From NCBI RefSeq assembly GCF_022179725.1, contig NZ_BPRC01000034.1, positions 1-42,548 on the forward strand: a DNA stretch of 42,548 nucleotides, in the 5' to 3' direction. The notes below the pieces were generated by a model, which was not told the origin of the DNA, ran no database searches, and saw only the letters and a list, made by a program, of their open reading frames with translations. Position numbers and translations under genes: made by a program. The DNA is from Methylorubrum aminovorans. GTDB taxonomy: Bacteria; Pseudomonadota; Alphaproteobacteria; Rhizobiales; Beijerinckiaceae. The first letter of the stretch is position 1. The number at the start of each line of letters is the position of its first letter. Shown here piece after piece: positions 21,820 through 29,765 of this stretch.

Positions 21820-24201
21820 ATGTTGCCGACATACAGACAAGCTGCAAGCCCTGCCCCGTCCGGAGCTGATGACCGGATCGAACTGGGCACGGCGCTGCCG
21901 GATGCCGCCACCCTGGACAGGCTGGTGGCCAAGTGGACCGAAGCGGTTTCAGATCCGTACCTGCCTGCGGCGGAGCGGCTGGCACTCACGCCGCTGGGGT
22001 TCGAGGCTTACTGTTACGCCGTCGAAGGGCGGGACAAGATCGCCCGCGAGACCCGCCGCCGCGAAGCGCTGACCTGGCAGATCGAGGACACCGGGAAGGG
22101 GGTCGGCACCCTCCATGTCCTGGGCGAGGAAAGCCCGGAGGTGCTGGCGTTCCTTCGCTTTGATCGGCAGAGCGACGACACTCCGGATCTCGCCGGCTGG
22201 CTGCGCTACCTCCGCCGGAAAATCCCCGTCGAGAAGCTGATGGAGCGTTGGCCGGAGTTCCGGCCGGTGGCGGCCTTTCCAGAGGCCAGCCGGCGAATGC
22301 ACACCCTCGTCGTCGCCGCGACGGGGCACGGTAAGTCGGAGGTGCTGAAGGCCCTCCTGCACCCCTACGCCCAACGCCGGCGGGCGGGCGTTCTCCTCAT
22401 CGATCCCGGCCGGACCCTAGCGGTGGACGTCGCCCGCTGGCCCGAACTGCACCGGGACAATCGGATCATCTACGTAGAGCCGGAACTGCGCGCCGGTCTG
22501 ACAGTCGGGTTCAACCCGTTCGACCGCGCCCACCTGCTCGATGTCCGCGAAAAGAGCCACCTGGCGGAGACCATCGGCACGGCGATCAGCGAAATGACCG
22601 CCAACCTGACCGACAACATGGAAACGCTGGTCACCAACTGCGCGCGGGTGCTGTTGGACCAACCCGACGCCACCATGGAGGATCTGGGCCGGATGGTGGT
22701 CGAGCCGCCGGACCCGAAGAAATCGCCGTTCGGAGGGTTCATCGACCGTCGCCGGGAGCGATTGTTACAGGCGGCCTACCACCACCCTGACCGGCATGTG
22801 CGCGACTTTTTCCGTTTCCGCTTTGGGGCCGGGTCCTACGCCTTGAACCGGGATTTTCTCGGCAATCGCGTAGACCGGATTACCGGCATGGTGGACGTGC
22901 GCAACGCCCTGTTCGGTCCCTCCACCATCGACCTGGAGCGCGAGCTGGACGCCGGAAAGTTCGTCGTCGTGAACCTCGCCAAATACGGCAAGCGCAAGCA
23001 GCGGGCCGCGATCGGGCGGCTGCTGGTGACGATGGCCGCCGCGATCGGCTCCCGGCGGATGCAGCGCGAGGGACCGTACACGCCCCTGCACTTGGTCGTG
23101 GACGAGGTTTCCGCGATGACCAGCCCGCAGATGATCGAGGTGCTGAACGAACAACGGAAAGTCGGCGTGCACGCTACGTTTGCACAGCAAACGGAGGGCG
23201 AGGGGTTCAGCAAAGAGCAGGCGATGGCCCTTGTCGGCAACACGCGGTGCCGCCTTGCCGCCCTTGATGATCCAAGGCGCGGGGCGGAGCTGCTGGCCTA
23301 CCGGGGCAAGGCCGACGAGCTGCCGCCGCTGCAGCGCGGACAGTTCTGGGTGCATTGGGAGGGGGTGCCAGGCGTCCACACCGTGCAGGTCCGCAGCGAT
23401 CTCGTCGTCCGCGATACGGAGGGCAAGCTACGAGCAGATGTAAGCCCGGATCGATGGCTGCCGGAGGCGGCCTGGCAGGCTTACGTTGCGGGACTGACGC
23501 GGCCGGGCGGGTACTATCGCCGCTCAGAGGTGGCGCTGCCGGACGAGGTCGAGCCGATCCCACCAGCCCGCAACCCGCCTGTGCCGGAGGCACCGCCACG
23601 GCCTGTACCGCGTACCGCGGAGCCTCCTGCAGAACGTGCTGGTGCCGCAGCGCAGACCGTCCCGGAGCGGCCCGCCACGAGCCGGCCTCAAGAAGCGCTG
23701 AGGCCGGCCGCAAAGCCGGCTGCAGCTGCCAGCCCTCCTATAAACGTACAATCGTACGAGCGTACGAACGTACAGAACGAGGCCCGTACACCGGAAGCGC
23801 CGGCGAACGCTCCGCCTCGGCGCGGGCGCACCGCCAGCGCGCCGATCCTGGTGACGACAAAACCCGAGAAGCCCGCCGCGCCTTCAACCCAGAGCCCCAG
23901 TGAGGGTAATGACGTGCTCAAGAAGCCCGAGCTTCCCATAGGGGAGCCATCGCAGCCGCCGGCCGCTTCGACGGTGAAGCGTACGGATGCCAGTGGGCAA
24001 GCTGGCGATACATCGACAATGCCCCCCCTGCGCTCAGCCGAACTGGGCCTGAAGAAGCCGCTACGTCCCGGTGAGCAACCACCACCTCAGGAGAAAGCAT
24101 CATCCGCTGCCGGCAAGCTTGTTCGCCCAAAGATTGACACGCAAGGCCCTGGTCAGGATCGCAAACTGCCCTCTATCAATCGGGGTCACGAACCGGACTA
24201 G
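21820..24201 (+). CDS. HerA/TraD-like DNA-translocating ATPase
   Basis: The 793-residue protein has a Walker A motif AATGHGKS (166-173) after a short N-terminal domain. Walker B follows in PLHLVVDEVSAM, with the arginine-rich stretches expected of the VirB4/TraD/HerA group of hexameric motors. About 220 C-terminal residues are Pro/Ala-rich and probably disordered. They include a segment (NVQSYERTNVQ) encoded by a cluster of CGTACG repeats. No long N-terminal membrane helices are visible, unlike classical coupling proteins. It is followed 9 bp later by a replication-relaxation protein, a recurrent pairing. The expected role is DNA pumping in transfer or partition; the partner relaxase is missing. 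Confidence 0.8.
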   Translation: MLPTYRQAASPAPSGADDRIELGTALPDAATLDRLVAKWTEAVSDPYLPAAERLALTPLGFEAYCYAVEGRDKIARETRRREALTWQIEDTGKGVGTLHVLGEESPEVLAFLRFDRQSDDTPDLAGWLRYLRRKIPVEKLMERWPEFRPVAAFPEASRRMHTLVVAATGHGKSEVLKALLHPYAQRRRAGVLLIDPGRTLAVDVARWPELHRDNRIIYVEPELRAGLTVGFNPFDRAHLLDVREKSHLAETIGTAISEMTANLTDNMETLVTNCARVLLDQPDATMEDLGRMVVEPPDPKKSPFGGFIDRRRERLLQAAYHHPDRHVRDFFRFRFGAGSYALNRDFLGNRVDRITGMVDVRNALFGPSTIDLERELDAGKFVVVNLAKYGKRKQRAAIGRLLVTMAAAIGSRRMQREGPYTPLHLVVDEVSAMTSPQMIEVLNEQRKVGVHATFAQQTEGEGFSKEQAMALVGNTRCRLAALDDPRRGAELLAYRGKADELPPLQRGQFWVHWEGVPGVHTVQVRSDLVVRDTEGKLRADVSPDRWLPEAAWQAYVAGLTRPGGYYRRSEVALPDEVEPIPPARNPPVPEAPPRPVPRTAEPPAERAGAAAQTVPERPATSRPQEALRPAAKPAAAASPPINVQSYERTNVQNEARTPEAPANAPPRRGRTASAPILVTTKPEKPAAPSTQSPSEGNDVLKKPELPIGEPSQPPAASTVKRTDASGQAGDTSTMPPLRSAELGLKKPLRPGEQPPPQEKASSAAGKLVRPKIDTQGPGQDRKLPSINRGHEPD
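23744..23774. repeat. CGTACG-type repeats inside the ATPase gene
   Basis: Four overlapping ACGTAC/CGTACGA units lie within 31 bp in the low-complexity 3' part of the gene. They match the repeat family at 27.4, 28.5, 28.65 and 29.65 kb. The coding sequence seems to have been shaped by the DNA motif, as the protein there reads SYERTNVQ. Confidence 0.7.
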
Positions 24202-24210
24202 GACACCGCC

Positions 24211-25110
24211 ATGCCGCGTGAGGTGCCCGTTTCACCCTTGCAGCTGCGCTTGCTCAAGGCACTGCATGTCTACCGGCTGCTGACCTACGACATGATGCGC
24301 CGGGTGGGCGTGGGCCGGGATCCAGGCGCCCTCGCGGGCGCGGCCCGCTATCTCCATGCACGAGGTCTAGTGGGCCGGCATGAGGGTGTGCTGGTCAGCC
24401 GGGTCACGTCGCTGCCGCTGATCTACTGGCTGACGCCCCGGGGCGCCGGCGCGCTGTTTCAGCACGACGGCACCGACGCGGTGGGCTCGGAACGCACCTT
24501 TGGTGATCTGCACGAGGTGCTGCACCGCCTGGGGATTGTGGACATCCATATTGCTCTTAGGGCCTGGGCGGAGGCAGCCGGCGTGGAGCTGCTGCAGTAC
24601 GTCACCGACTTTGAACCGGGCTCACGCGGCCGGCACAAGGCCACCAAAATCGACGGCCCCGGTCTGACGTTCGTGCCGGATGCATTGGCTTGGCTGCGCC
24701 TGCCTGGCGAGAGCGAGGCCGACCTGCTTGTGATCGAGCTGGAGCGTGGCGGCGAACGGGGCGACCTGACCCGGTTCTTCAGCGGCAGTCAGAACCGGGG
24801 CAAACTGACGTTCCTCCGCACCGTCAGTGCCGGGTGCTACATCGAGAACGCCCTTGGCACGCCAGCGCGGCCCCTGGCTCGTCCACGCTTCCTCGTCGTT
24901 TTCAAGGACGACGCTCTCCGGGAAAAGGCCCTGGCGCGCTGGAACGCGGCGCGGTTTGAGCCCAACCACGACGATTGGAGCTGGTTTTTCATCAAAAGCC
25001 TGCCCGAGGTCGCCGCAGATCCTGGCGGCGGCTGGCATCAGCCTGGTGACCGGGCGCAACGGCCTCTGTTCCGCAAGCTTGGCCAGACGCTGGAACCAAC
25101 GCCGGCTTGA
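24211..25110 (+). CDS. Replication-relaxation family (MobC-like) DNA-binding protein
   Basis: The 299-residue protein starts with a winged-helix region (VSPLQLRLLKALHVYRLLTY, then LARYL-like and RGLVGRHEGVL) followed by a second domain with FVPDALAWLRL and VIELERGGERGDL, the usual pattern of this family. Members bind plasmid DNA and include mobilisation accessory proteins that help open the transfer origin. AGGA lies seven bases before ATG, and the gene follows the ATPase by 9 bp in one operon. It ends just before the origin region, so it may act on sites there. Confidence 0.78.
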   Translation: MPREVPVSPLQLRLLKALHVYRLLTYDMMRRVGVGRDPGALAGAARYLHARGLVGRHEGVLVSRVTSLPLIYWLTPRGAGALFQHDGTDAVGSERTFGDLHEVLHRLGIVDIHIALRAWAEAAGVELLQYVTDFEPGSRGRHKATKIDGPGLTFVPDALAWLRLPGESEADLLVIELERGGERGDLTRFFSGSQNRGKLTFLRTVSAGCYIENALGTPARPLARPRFLVVFKDDALREKALARWNAARFEPNHDDWSWFFIKSLPEVAADPGGGWHQPGDRAQRPLFRKLGQTLEPTPA

Positions 25111-26215
25111 ACGTGCGTGTGAGCATCCCGCGGGGCCTACTCGCCTGTCGTCCGCTCAAATCTGGGGCGAGGGTCCAACCAGCGCTCGCCGGGTCAACGC
25201 TTCGTCAGCACTCCAAAATCAACGGATCTTATCGTTTACTTTCAATGACTTACAAGCTGTCCTGATCCCCAGACAACGCTGTGCCTGCAGCTGCACCTTA
25301 AATCTGGGGCGAGGGTCTGAGCGGCGGCAGGCAATTGTTTCAGGCGCGGCGCGGGGCAAGTTCATCCTCACCAAGCCACAGGGTCAACCTTGGCAGAACG
25401 GGCGCGGCGCGCCCGTCAGTCGACGACCCGCGCAGCGGGTTCAACGGTGCAGGCGCTAGGAGGGCCACAGGCGGCGGTTTTAGGCCGCTTTGGCGCCTTC
25501 GTCGCTCTAACTCCCGTTCGGCTGCCACAACGCATCCTAGAGGGCGCACAGGCCGCCAACACCACGACCCCTCGAAAGCCCAACTTGGCCGCCCGACAGG
25601 GCGGCCTCCTATCAAAGCTAGCCGCCGTAGGCGGCTTCCGGTTTGGGTGGGGGAGCGGGTGGCGCGTTAGCGCCAGGGGCGGGGGTTGAGCTGCAGATGA
25701 CCTGGGAGGAGACACTGCAGCTCCGGTGTCGTTTGTGGTCAGGTCGATTTCGGGGTTGTGGAAAGGCTGGGGACGTCTTTGTTAAGTCTTTAAATATATC
25801 TAATAGAAAAGGTCTTTAGAGAAATTCCGCTGCTCGCGCCTGGGGTTACGCCCTAAATCTGGGGCGAGGTTTTATTAAACTGGGGCGAGGGACGACAAAT
25901 CTGGGGCGAGGGGTTCCAAATTCTGGGGCGAGGGTCTGATTTTGAGGGGGGTCGGCAGGCAAATCTGGGGCGAGGGTCTGAAATCGACCTTCTGCGGCGG
26001 AAATCTGGGGCGAGGGATCGGCGGGCCAGAGGTTTAGCGCCCAATTCTGGGGCGAGGGTCTGAAACGGCCCTGAATGGGTGTGTCTGACCGGGATCGCCA
26101 CGGGTCGAAGTGCCTGAAAACGGCCTTTTGGGCCAATTCTGGGGCGAGGTTTCCCGCTAAAGCCACGGTTAACAAAGGGTTTCCGCCAAAAACTGGGGCG
26201 AGGTTTCCCGCCTGA
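25111..26215. other. Plasmid replication origin region
   Basis: The 1.1 kb are non-coding. They contain eleven copies of an AAATCTGGGGCGAGG-type iteron (two outlying at 25158 and 25300, nine between 25855 and 26203). An A+T-rich stretch at 25780-25827 has three GTCTTT direct repeats (25775, 25786, 25812) and could be the unwinding element. An 8-bp GGCCGCCC/GGGCGGCC hairpin lies near 25587-25606, and a 9-bp GAGCTGCAG/CTGCAGCTC inverted repeat at 25688-25723. A weak DnaA-box-like TGTGGAAAG lies near 25757. The initiator gene reads toward this region and ends beside the last iteron. Confidence 0.85.
25855..26203 (+). repeat. Iteron array, nine copies phased at about 21 bp
   Basis: The invariant core CTGGGGCGAGG begins at or near 25859, 25880, 25901, 25923, 25965, 26005, 26047, 26139 and 26193. 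Steps are 21, 21, 22, 42, 40, 42, 92 and 54 bp, so the first seven lie on one face of the helix at one or two times two turns. Upstream bases vary between AAAT, AAATT and AAAA. This is the typical binding array of an iteron initiator. Confidence 0.92.
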
Positions 26216-27265
26216 TCATGCCGCGTCGGGCGAAAGAGCCTCGGGATCTGTGCCTGTGGTCTGCTCAGCCAGCTCATTGGCCTTGCTGACCAAAAGCTCC
26301 ATCTCGCCCTGGGTCGGCAGAGCATGGACGTAGTGCCAGCGGCGGCCCTTGTGCCAGCCGGATCCGGTGACCTCCTCGCGGTAGCTCGCCAATCCCTTGG
26401 CAGCGACCATGTCCTTGAAGGCCTCGCGGCATTCCTTGCGGAACTGGCTGCGCTTGGCCGCCGTCGCCCCCTCGCCCCAGAGTTGGCGCCCGGCGAGATG
26501 CGCCAGGCGCTCCTCATCGATCCAGGTATGGTTCGGCTGACTGTCGATGAACGGCCAAAACACCTTGGCGTGGTCGGACTTTAGGCGGAACTGCACCTCG
26601 GCGTTGACGCTGACCAGGGCAGCCTTCTGGATCATGTTCACGACGGTTTGCCCGTAACGCACGACCACCTCGCTATCGAGCTGGGCGCCGGACCAGGACA
26701 GTTTCGTGATCATCGGCTCGGAGGAGCCCGCAGTATCTGCCAGGCGGCTTTGGCTCCGGCTCTTGAAGATCTTTTCCATGTCTTCCAGGGAGCGCCCCTG
26801 GTGGATGATCAGGCTAACCTGCTGGATCTCCTGAAACACGGTCATCAGCGTGAGCAGATTATTGACGTGCTCGGTCTTGTTGAGGGCCTTGAGCAAGGCC
26901 CGCCACGTGGTTTTCGTCTCGCAAACCGAGAGCAGCGGTGGAATGAAGGTGCCGCTGCGATAGGCCGGATTGTTCTCGTAAACCGTGGTCGGCTTCATCC
27001 GGAACAGCGCGTAAATCGCGTCGCGGTGCTGGCTGCCGAGTTCCCGGCCTTTCACCTCGATTACGGAGTAGCCCGGGACCACGTAAGTCTGCGAGAAGTT
27101 GCTGTCTGTGATCAGCCCCTGCCGCCGCGGGGCGAAGGCGGACGTGCGTGCCAAACGGTCCGGCAGCATCGACGGGTTCTTGCGGCCGCGCTTGTTCTGC
27201 ATCGTGCGCTTCTTGCGCTCGATGCGGGCGATTTCGGCCGGCGTGAGGTTGAACAGGTCGGTCAT
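26216..27265 (-). CDS. Plasmid replication initiator (TrfA-like)
   Basis: The 349-residue protein has a basic N-terminal part (ARIERKKRTMQNKRGRKNP) and then a region resembling TrfA-type initiators (DRLARTSAFAPRRQGL, DAIYALFRM). The C-terminal half has a winged-helix look (WPFIDSQPNHTW, IDEERLAHLAG, AKRSQFRKECREAFKDMVAA). It should bind the adjacent iterons and open the origin. ATG at 27265 is preferred over an in-frame start 18 codons up. Its gene contains an extra iteron-like sequence at 26470-26484, in the opposite direction to the array. The family call is by overall resemblance and the iteron context. Confidence 0.8.
   Translation of the reverse strand: MTDLFNLTPAEIARIERKKRTMQNKRGRKNPSMLPDRLARTSAFAPRRQGLITDSNFSQTYVVPGYSVIEVKGRELGSQHRDAIYALFRMKPTTVYENNPAYRSGTFIPPLLSVCETKTTWRALLKALNKTEHVNNLLTLMTVFQEIQQVSLIIHQGRSLEDMEKIFKSRSQSRLADTAGSSEPMITKLSWSGAQLDSEVVVRYGQTVVNMIQKAALVSVNAEVQFRLKSDHAKVFWPFIDSQPNHTWIDEERLAHLAGRQLWGEGATAAKRSQFRKECREAFKDMVAAKGLASYREEVTGSGWHKGRRWHYVHALPTQGEMELLVSKANELAEQTTGTDPEALSPDAA
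26470..26484 (-). repeat. Inverted iteron inside the initiator gene
   Basis: Read on the minus strand this is AACTCTGGGGCGAGG, with the same 11-base core as the array. It lies 267 bp beyond the last iteron and encodes LWGEG in the initiator. It could let the protein loop DNA or limit its own expression. Confidence 0.7.
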
Positions 27266-27400
27266 GGCAGGAGGCAACGCTACCGCGGAACGGGAAACCT
27301 CGCACCAGATTTGCAACACTCCATGCCCAAAACGGCAGCACTCTTAGTGAGATAGCCGGCGCATGTCGTGACGCTGCAACAGCGTGAGGCCAGCCGACGA

Positions 27401-27431
27401 CCGTACGGGCGTACGAACGTACGTTCGTCGG
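27401..27431. repeat. CGTACG-type repeats upstream of the initiator gene
   Basis: The stretch holds overlapping CCGTACGG, CGTACGAACGTACG and ACGTTCGTCGG units between the initiator start and the stop of the partition partner gene. It is one cluster of the family described for 28446-28682 and is a candidate centromere or autoregulatory site. Confidence 0.7.
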
Positions 27432-27438
27432 TTGGTAT

Positions 27439-27744
27439 CTAGGAGTGATTAGCCCGGTACTCTTCCCAGATGCGCAGGAACAGCTCGCTGTTGGTCATAT
27501 CGCGCTCGGCGGCATAGGCTTTGAACTGCCGGCGAACCTCGGCAGGCACCTGGAACGGCATCTGCACCGAAGCGGTCGCCGCGGCGCGGCGCAGGACGGG
27601 CTCGGCATTGGTTTCAGCCGGCGGCTTGCCTTTGCTTGGCAGCGGCTTGGGCAGGCGCTTACCGGGCTCAGGCGCAGCTGCAGCCTCAGGTGCGAGGTCG
27701 GGCTTGGGTGGGCGCGGTAGCGAGGTCACGGTGGCGCTGCTCAT
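27439..27744 (-). CDS. Partition partner protein with ribbon-helix-helix-like C-terminus
   Basis: The 101-residue protein has a Pro/Lys-rich flexible N-terminal half (about 1-58) and a compact C-terminal segment. That segment (VQMPFQVPAEVRRQFKAYAA, then ERDMTNSELFLRIWEEYRA) fits a ribbon-helix-helix fold of the ParG/CopG kind. Such proteins bind the centromere and stimulate ParA through their disordered tail. ATG at 27744 overlaps the parA stop codon by four bases. No large ParB is present, so this is a type Ib-like partition system. It may also repress the par promoter. Confidence 0.75.
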   Translation of the reverse strand: MSSATVTSLPRPPKPDLAPEAAAAPEPGKRLPKPLPSKGKPPAETNAEPVLRRAAATASVQMPFQVPAEVRRQFKAYAAERDMTNSELFLRIWEEYRANHS

Positions 27745-28418
27745 GCGGCGTTCTCTTTCTTCGATGCGGGTTCAGCCTGGGTCAGGCGCTCAATAAGTTC
27801 AACAAACACCTGCCGGGCGCGATCGGCCAAGCCCTTGTGCTTCACCTCCGTCAGGGTCTGCCCAACGTCGAGGGCGCGGCGGTAAAGTGTGGCGTCTTTG
27901 AGGGTGGTGTTGGCCACGTAGTAGCCAGCCTCTTCAAAGTAATCGCGGGCCTGCTGGATCTCGACGGCGCTGTCGCCCACCTTGGTCAGCAGCACGACAA
28001 TCCGCTGTTTCTCCACGCCACCCTTTTTCAGGTCGTGAAGCACGCGCACGGTGGGCTCCAGATCGTCCGTGCCGATGCCACTTGGCACCACCACCAGCTT
28101 GCTCGCCGTGGCAGCCTGCAGCGTGTCCCTGGTCGCAAACCCTGGGCAGTCGAGGATCATCACGTGGAAGAACCGGGCATCCTTGAGCGCCTTATCGAGG
28201 GTCATGGTCTCCACCCGGATCGCCGGTGTGTACCCGTTGGCCGCCCGGCGGCGCATCCAGTTCCATGACGTGCTTTGCGCCACGTCCAGGTCAGCGATCT
28301 TCACCTCCCAACCGCCATCGTCCATGCGGGCGAACTGCTCGCCCAGCATGCGGGCGATGGTGCTTTTGCCAACGCCACCTTTCTGCCCGAGCACGCTGAT
28401 GATGTAAGGGTCTGCCAT
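27741..28418 (-). CDS. parA: ParA partition ATPase
   Basis: The 225-residue protein carries the deviant Walker A motif QKGGVGKST (12-20), Walker A' around KIADLDVAQST, Walker B at FFHVMILDCPGF and the usual VVPSGIGTDDL loop. The size and lack of an N-terminal DNA-binding domain place it with the short ParA proteins that partner a small ribbon-helix-helix protein. AAGGAAAAGG precedes the ATG. The 260 bp upstream hold two clusters of CGTACG repeats, probably both promoter and centromere. Confidence 0.92.
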   Translation of the reverse strand: MADPYIISVLGQKGGVGKSTIARMLGEQFARMDDGGWEVKIADLDVAQSTSWNWMRRRAANGYTPAIRVETMTLDKALKDARFFHVMILDCPGFATRDTLQAATASKLVVVPSGIGTDDLEPTVRVLHDLKKGGVEKQRIVVLLTKVGDSAVEIQQARDYFEEAGYYVANTTLKDATLYRRALDVGQTLTEVKHKGLADRARQVFVELIERLTQAEPASKKENAA

Positions 28419-28445
28419 GATTTGCCTTTTCCTTTCTCGACGCTC

Positions 28446-28531
28446 CTACGGTCGTATGTTCGTACGTACGTATGGGTGTATGAGCCGCGTTCTGTAGGGT
28501 CGTACATACCGCGCTTCGGTGGTTCGTACGG
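28446..28531. repeat. CGTACG-type repeats upstream of parA (cluster 1)
   Basis: The 86-bp stretch contains TACGGTCGTATG, TTCGTACGTACGTATG, TCGTACATACC and GGTTCGTACGG. The units are degenerate TTCGTACG/CGTAYG words, mostly on a period of four bases. The position next to parA fits a parS-like site and the par promoter. Confidence 0.75.
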
Positions 28532-28618
28532 TTTCACACTTCACGGCTGCGGTGAAGTCATAGCGATGCAGCAGCACCGTCGATGAGACCACTTCACGGA
28601 CCCACTGTGCTCAGAAAG

Positions 28619-28682
28619 ATACGAACCGCGGGATGTACATACCTACTTTTGTAGGTTCGTACGTACGTACGCCGGTACGACG
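28619..28682. repeat. CGTACG-type repeats upstream of parA (cluster 2)
   Basis: The stretch contains ATACGAACC, ATGTACATACC, a CCTAC/GTAGG mini-hairpin near 28641-28654, TTCGTACGTACGTACG and CCGGTACG. It lies between the parA upstream region and the stop of the Abi-like gene. Confidence 0.75.
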
Positions 28683-28685
28683 GCG

Positions 28686-29342
28686 CTACAGGATCGCCGT
28701 CAGCGCCGGATCGACCTGGTTGTTGACGATGATCATCTGCGGTGGGCAGACGGCCAGGAAGCGGCTGTGTGTTGCCGTCCAAAGCGCAGCCTGGGGTGAC
28801 AGCCACTGCGTCAGGGTCTCGATCTCCTGATAGGCGTTCAGGAGGTTGAGCTGCACAATCGGCTCGTAATGCGCGATCCGGTTCCGCAGACCGCGCACGT
28901 CATCGAGCTGACCGGACACGCTGCGGCGGTGGATGCCACGGGCCCCCACGAAGATCGGCCGCAGATGCTGCCAGAGGTGATGCTGGTGGCGGTTAAACAT
29001 GCCGGTCCAGAAGCCCAGGCTGAGTTCGGCCACCACGTGTCCCCGGGTCAGACCCGTACCGAGCGAAGCAAGCTTGCGGTGGGCATCCTGGACCTTGCGC
29101 TGCAGGGGCACATGGCGGACCACCGCGGGATCGTTGAACCAGTTCGAGGTGAACTGGGCACTCAGCGCATCGTCCACGCGGTTGCGCAGCACGATCTCCA
29201 GGGTGTGCAAGGGTGTGTAGAAAGCCTCGGCCAGAGCGACGTTGCGGGCATAGAGCCGGTGGGCCAACGCGGCATCGTTGTTGGCCCAAGCCAGATAGCG
29301 GGCGAAGCGGGCCGGCGCGACCGTATCAACGAACGTGCTCAT
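28686..29342 (-). CDS. Abi-like HEPN-domain protein, probable abortive-infection RNase
   Basis: The 218-residue protein follows the Abi_2-like pattern: LHTLEIVLRNRVDDAL (46-60), FWTGMFNRHQHHLWQHL (111-127) and GLRNRIAHYEP (151-161). Arg153 to His158 make the Rx4H motif of HEPN ribonucleases. Such proteins stop phage growth by cutting RNA and halting the cell. ATG at 29342 or a TTG four codons upstream could be the start. A -10 box TATAAT lies about 40 bp upstream (29389-29384). It is downstream of the E2-E1-JAB operon but separated by a strong terminator, so it has its own promoter. Confidence 0.78.
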   Translation of the reverse strand: MSTFVDTVAPARFARYLAWANNDAALAHRLYARNVALAEAFYTPLHTLEIVLRNRVDDALSAQFTSNWFNDPAVVRHVPLQRKVQDAHRKLASLGTGLTRGHVVAELSLGFWTGMFNRHQHHLWQHLRPIFVGARGIHRRSVSGQLDDVRGLRNRIAHYEPIVQLNLLNAYQEIETLTQWLSPQAALWTATHSRFLAVCPPQMIIVNNQVDPALTAIL

Positions 29343-29503
29343 CCCCTCAAACAACCCCCTTGAACTTTTTGGCCAGTTGACCCATTATATTTGGGTAAGC
29401 CCCGGTTGGTCCCTGCTCTGCATACCTCCGGGGTAAGCTTTTTCTATCGTTTAAGCAAATATTCTTCTGCAGTTAGCTGTTTTAGGCTGACACCTTCTTA
29501 CGA

Positions 29504-29530
29504 AAAAGCCGCCTGATAAGGGCGGCTTTT
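29504..29530. terminator. Bidirectional terminator
   Basis: AAAAGCCGCC (29504-29513) and GGCGGCTTTT (29521-29530) are perfect complements around a 7-base loop, with A and T runs on the outer ends. It therefore works as a terminator on either strand. It most likely ends the minus-strand patatin/MBL/E2-E1-JAB operon. Confidence 0.85.
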
Positions 29531-29631
29531 GTTTGCGCTTTGCAGGCTGGGCCCAGTCCCTGTGGCCGCCTGCACTGTCCATCGTTGTCATACAGTATCG
29601 CTTACTGCTCTTGGGCTTACGAACGCAGGTG

Positions 29632-29684
29632 CCATACGGGTCGTGTACGTTCGTATGTTCGTATGTTTCTAGGTACGTACAAGC
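29632..29684. repeat. CGTACG-type repeats downstream of the E2-E1-JAB gene
   Basis: The words TGTACGTTCGTATG, TTCGTATG and GGTACGTAC follow one another within about 50 bp. They belong to the same degenerate family as those near parA. This is the outermost cluster on that side. Confidence 0.65.
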
Positions 29685-29765
29685 TGGTGTGGGGTGTGCA
29701 ATACACCATACAGACTTCAGACGGGTGCCAAGCAGAGGTCATGCTGCCCCTGCAGCGACAAACGC

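Larger units (their letters stand above)
29343..29765. other. 423-bp spacer between the Abi-like and E2-E1-JAB genes
   Basis: No gene is supported here. It contains the -10-like TATAAT for the Abi-like gene (minus strand, 29389-29384) with no clear -35 box, the terminator at 29504-29530, and a cluster of CGTACG-type repeats at 29632-29684 (TGTACGTTCGTATGTTCGTA, GGTACGTAC). Confidence 0.65.

Noticed and set aside
25855..26203. Repeat array as a CRISPR
   Set aside because: The repeat core is only 11-15 bp, spacers vary from a few bases to about 80, no cas genes exist, and a replication initiator lies directly beside it.
28446..28682. CGTACG clusters as protein-coding (SYVRTYV-like repeats in several frames)
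   Set aside because: The peptide repeats appear in all frames and both strands as a result of the DNA repeat; stops interrupt them and no ribosome site precedes them, except where the ATPase gene reads through one cluster.
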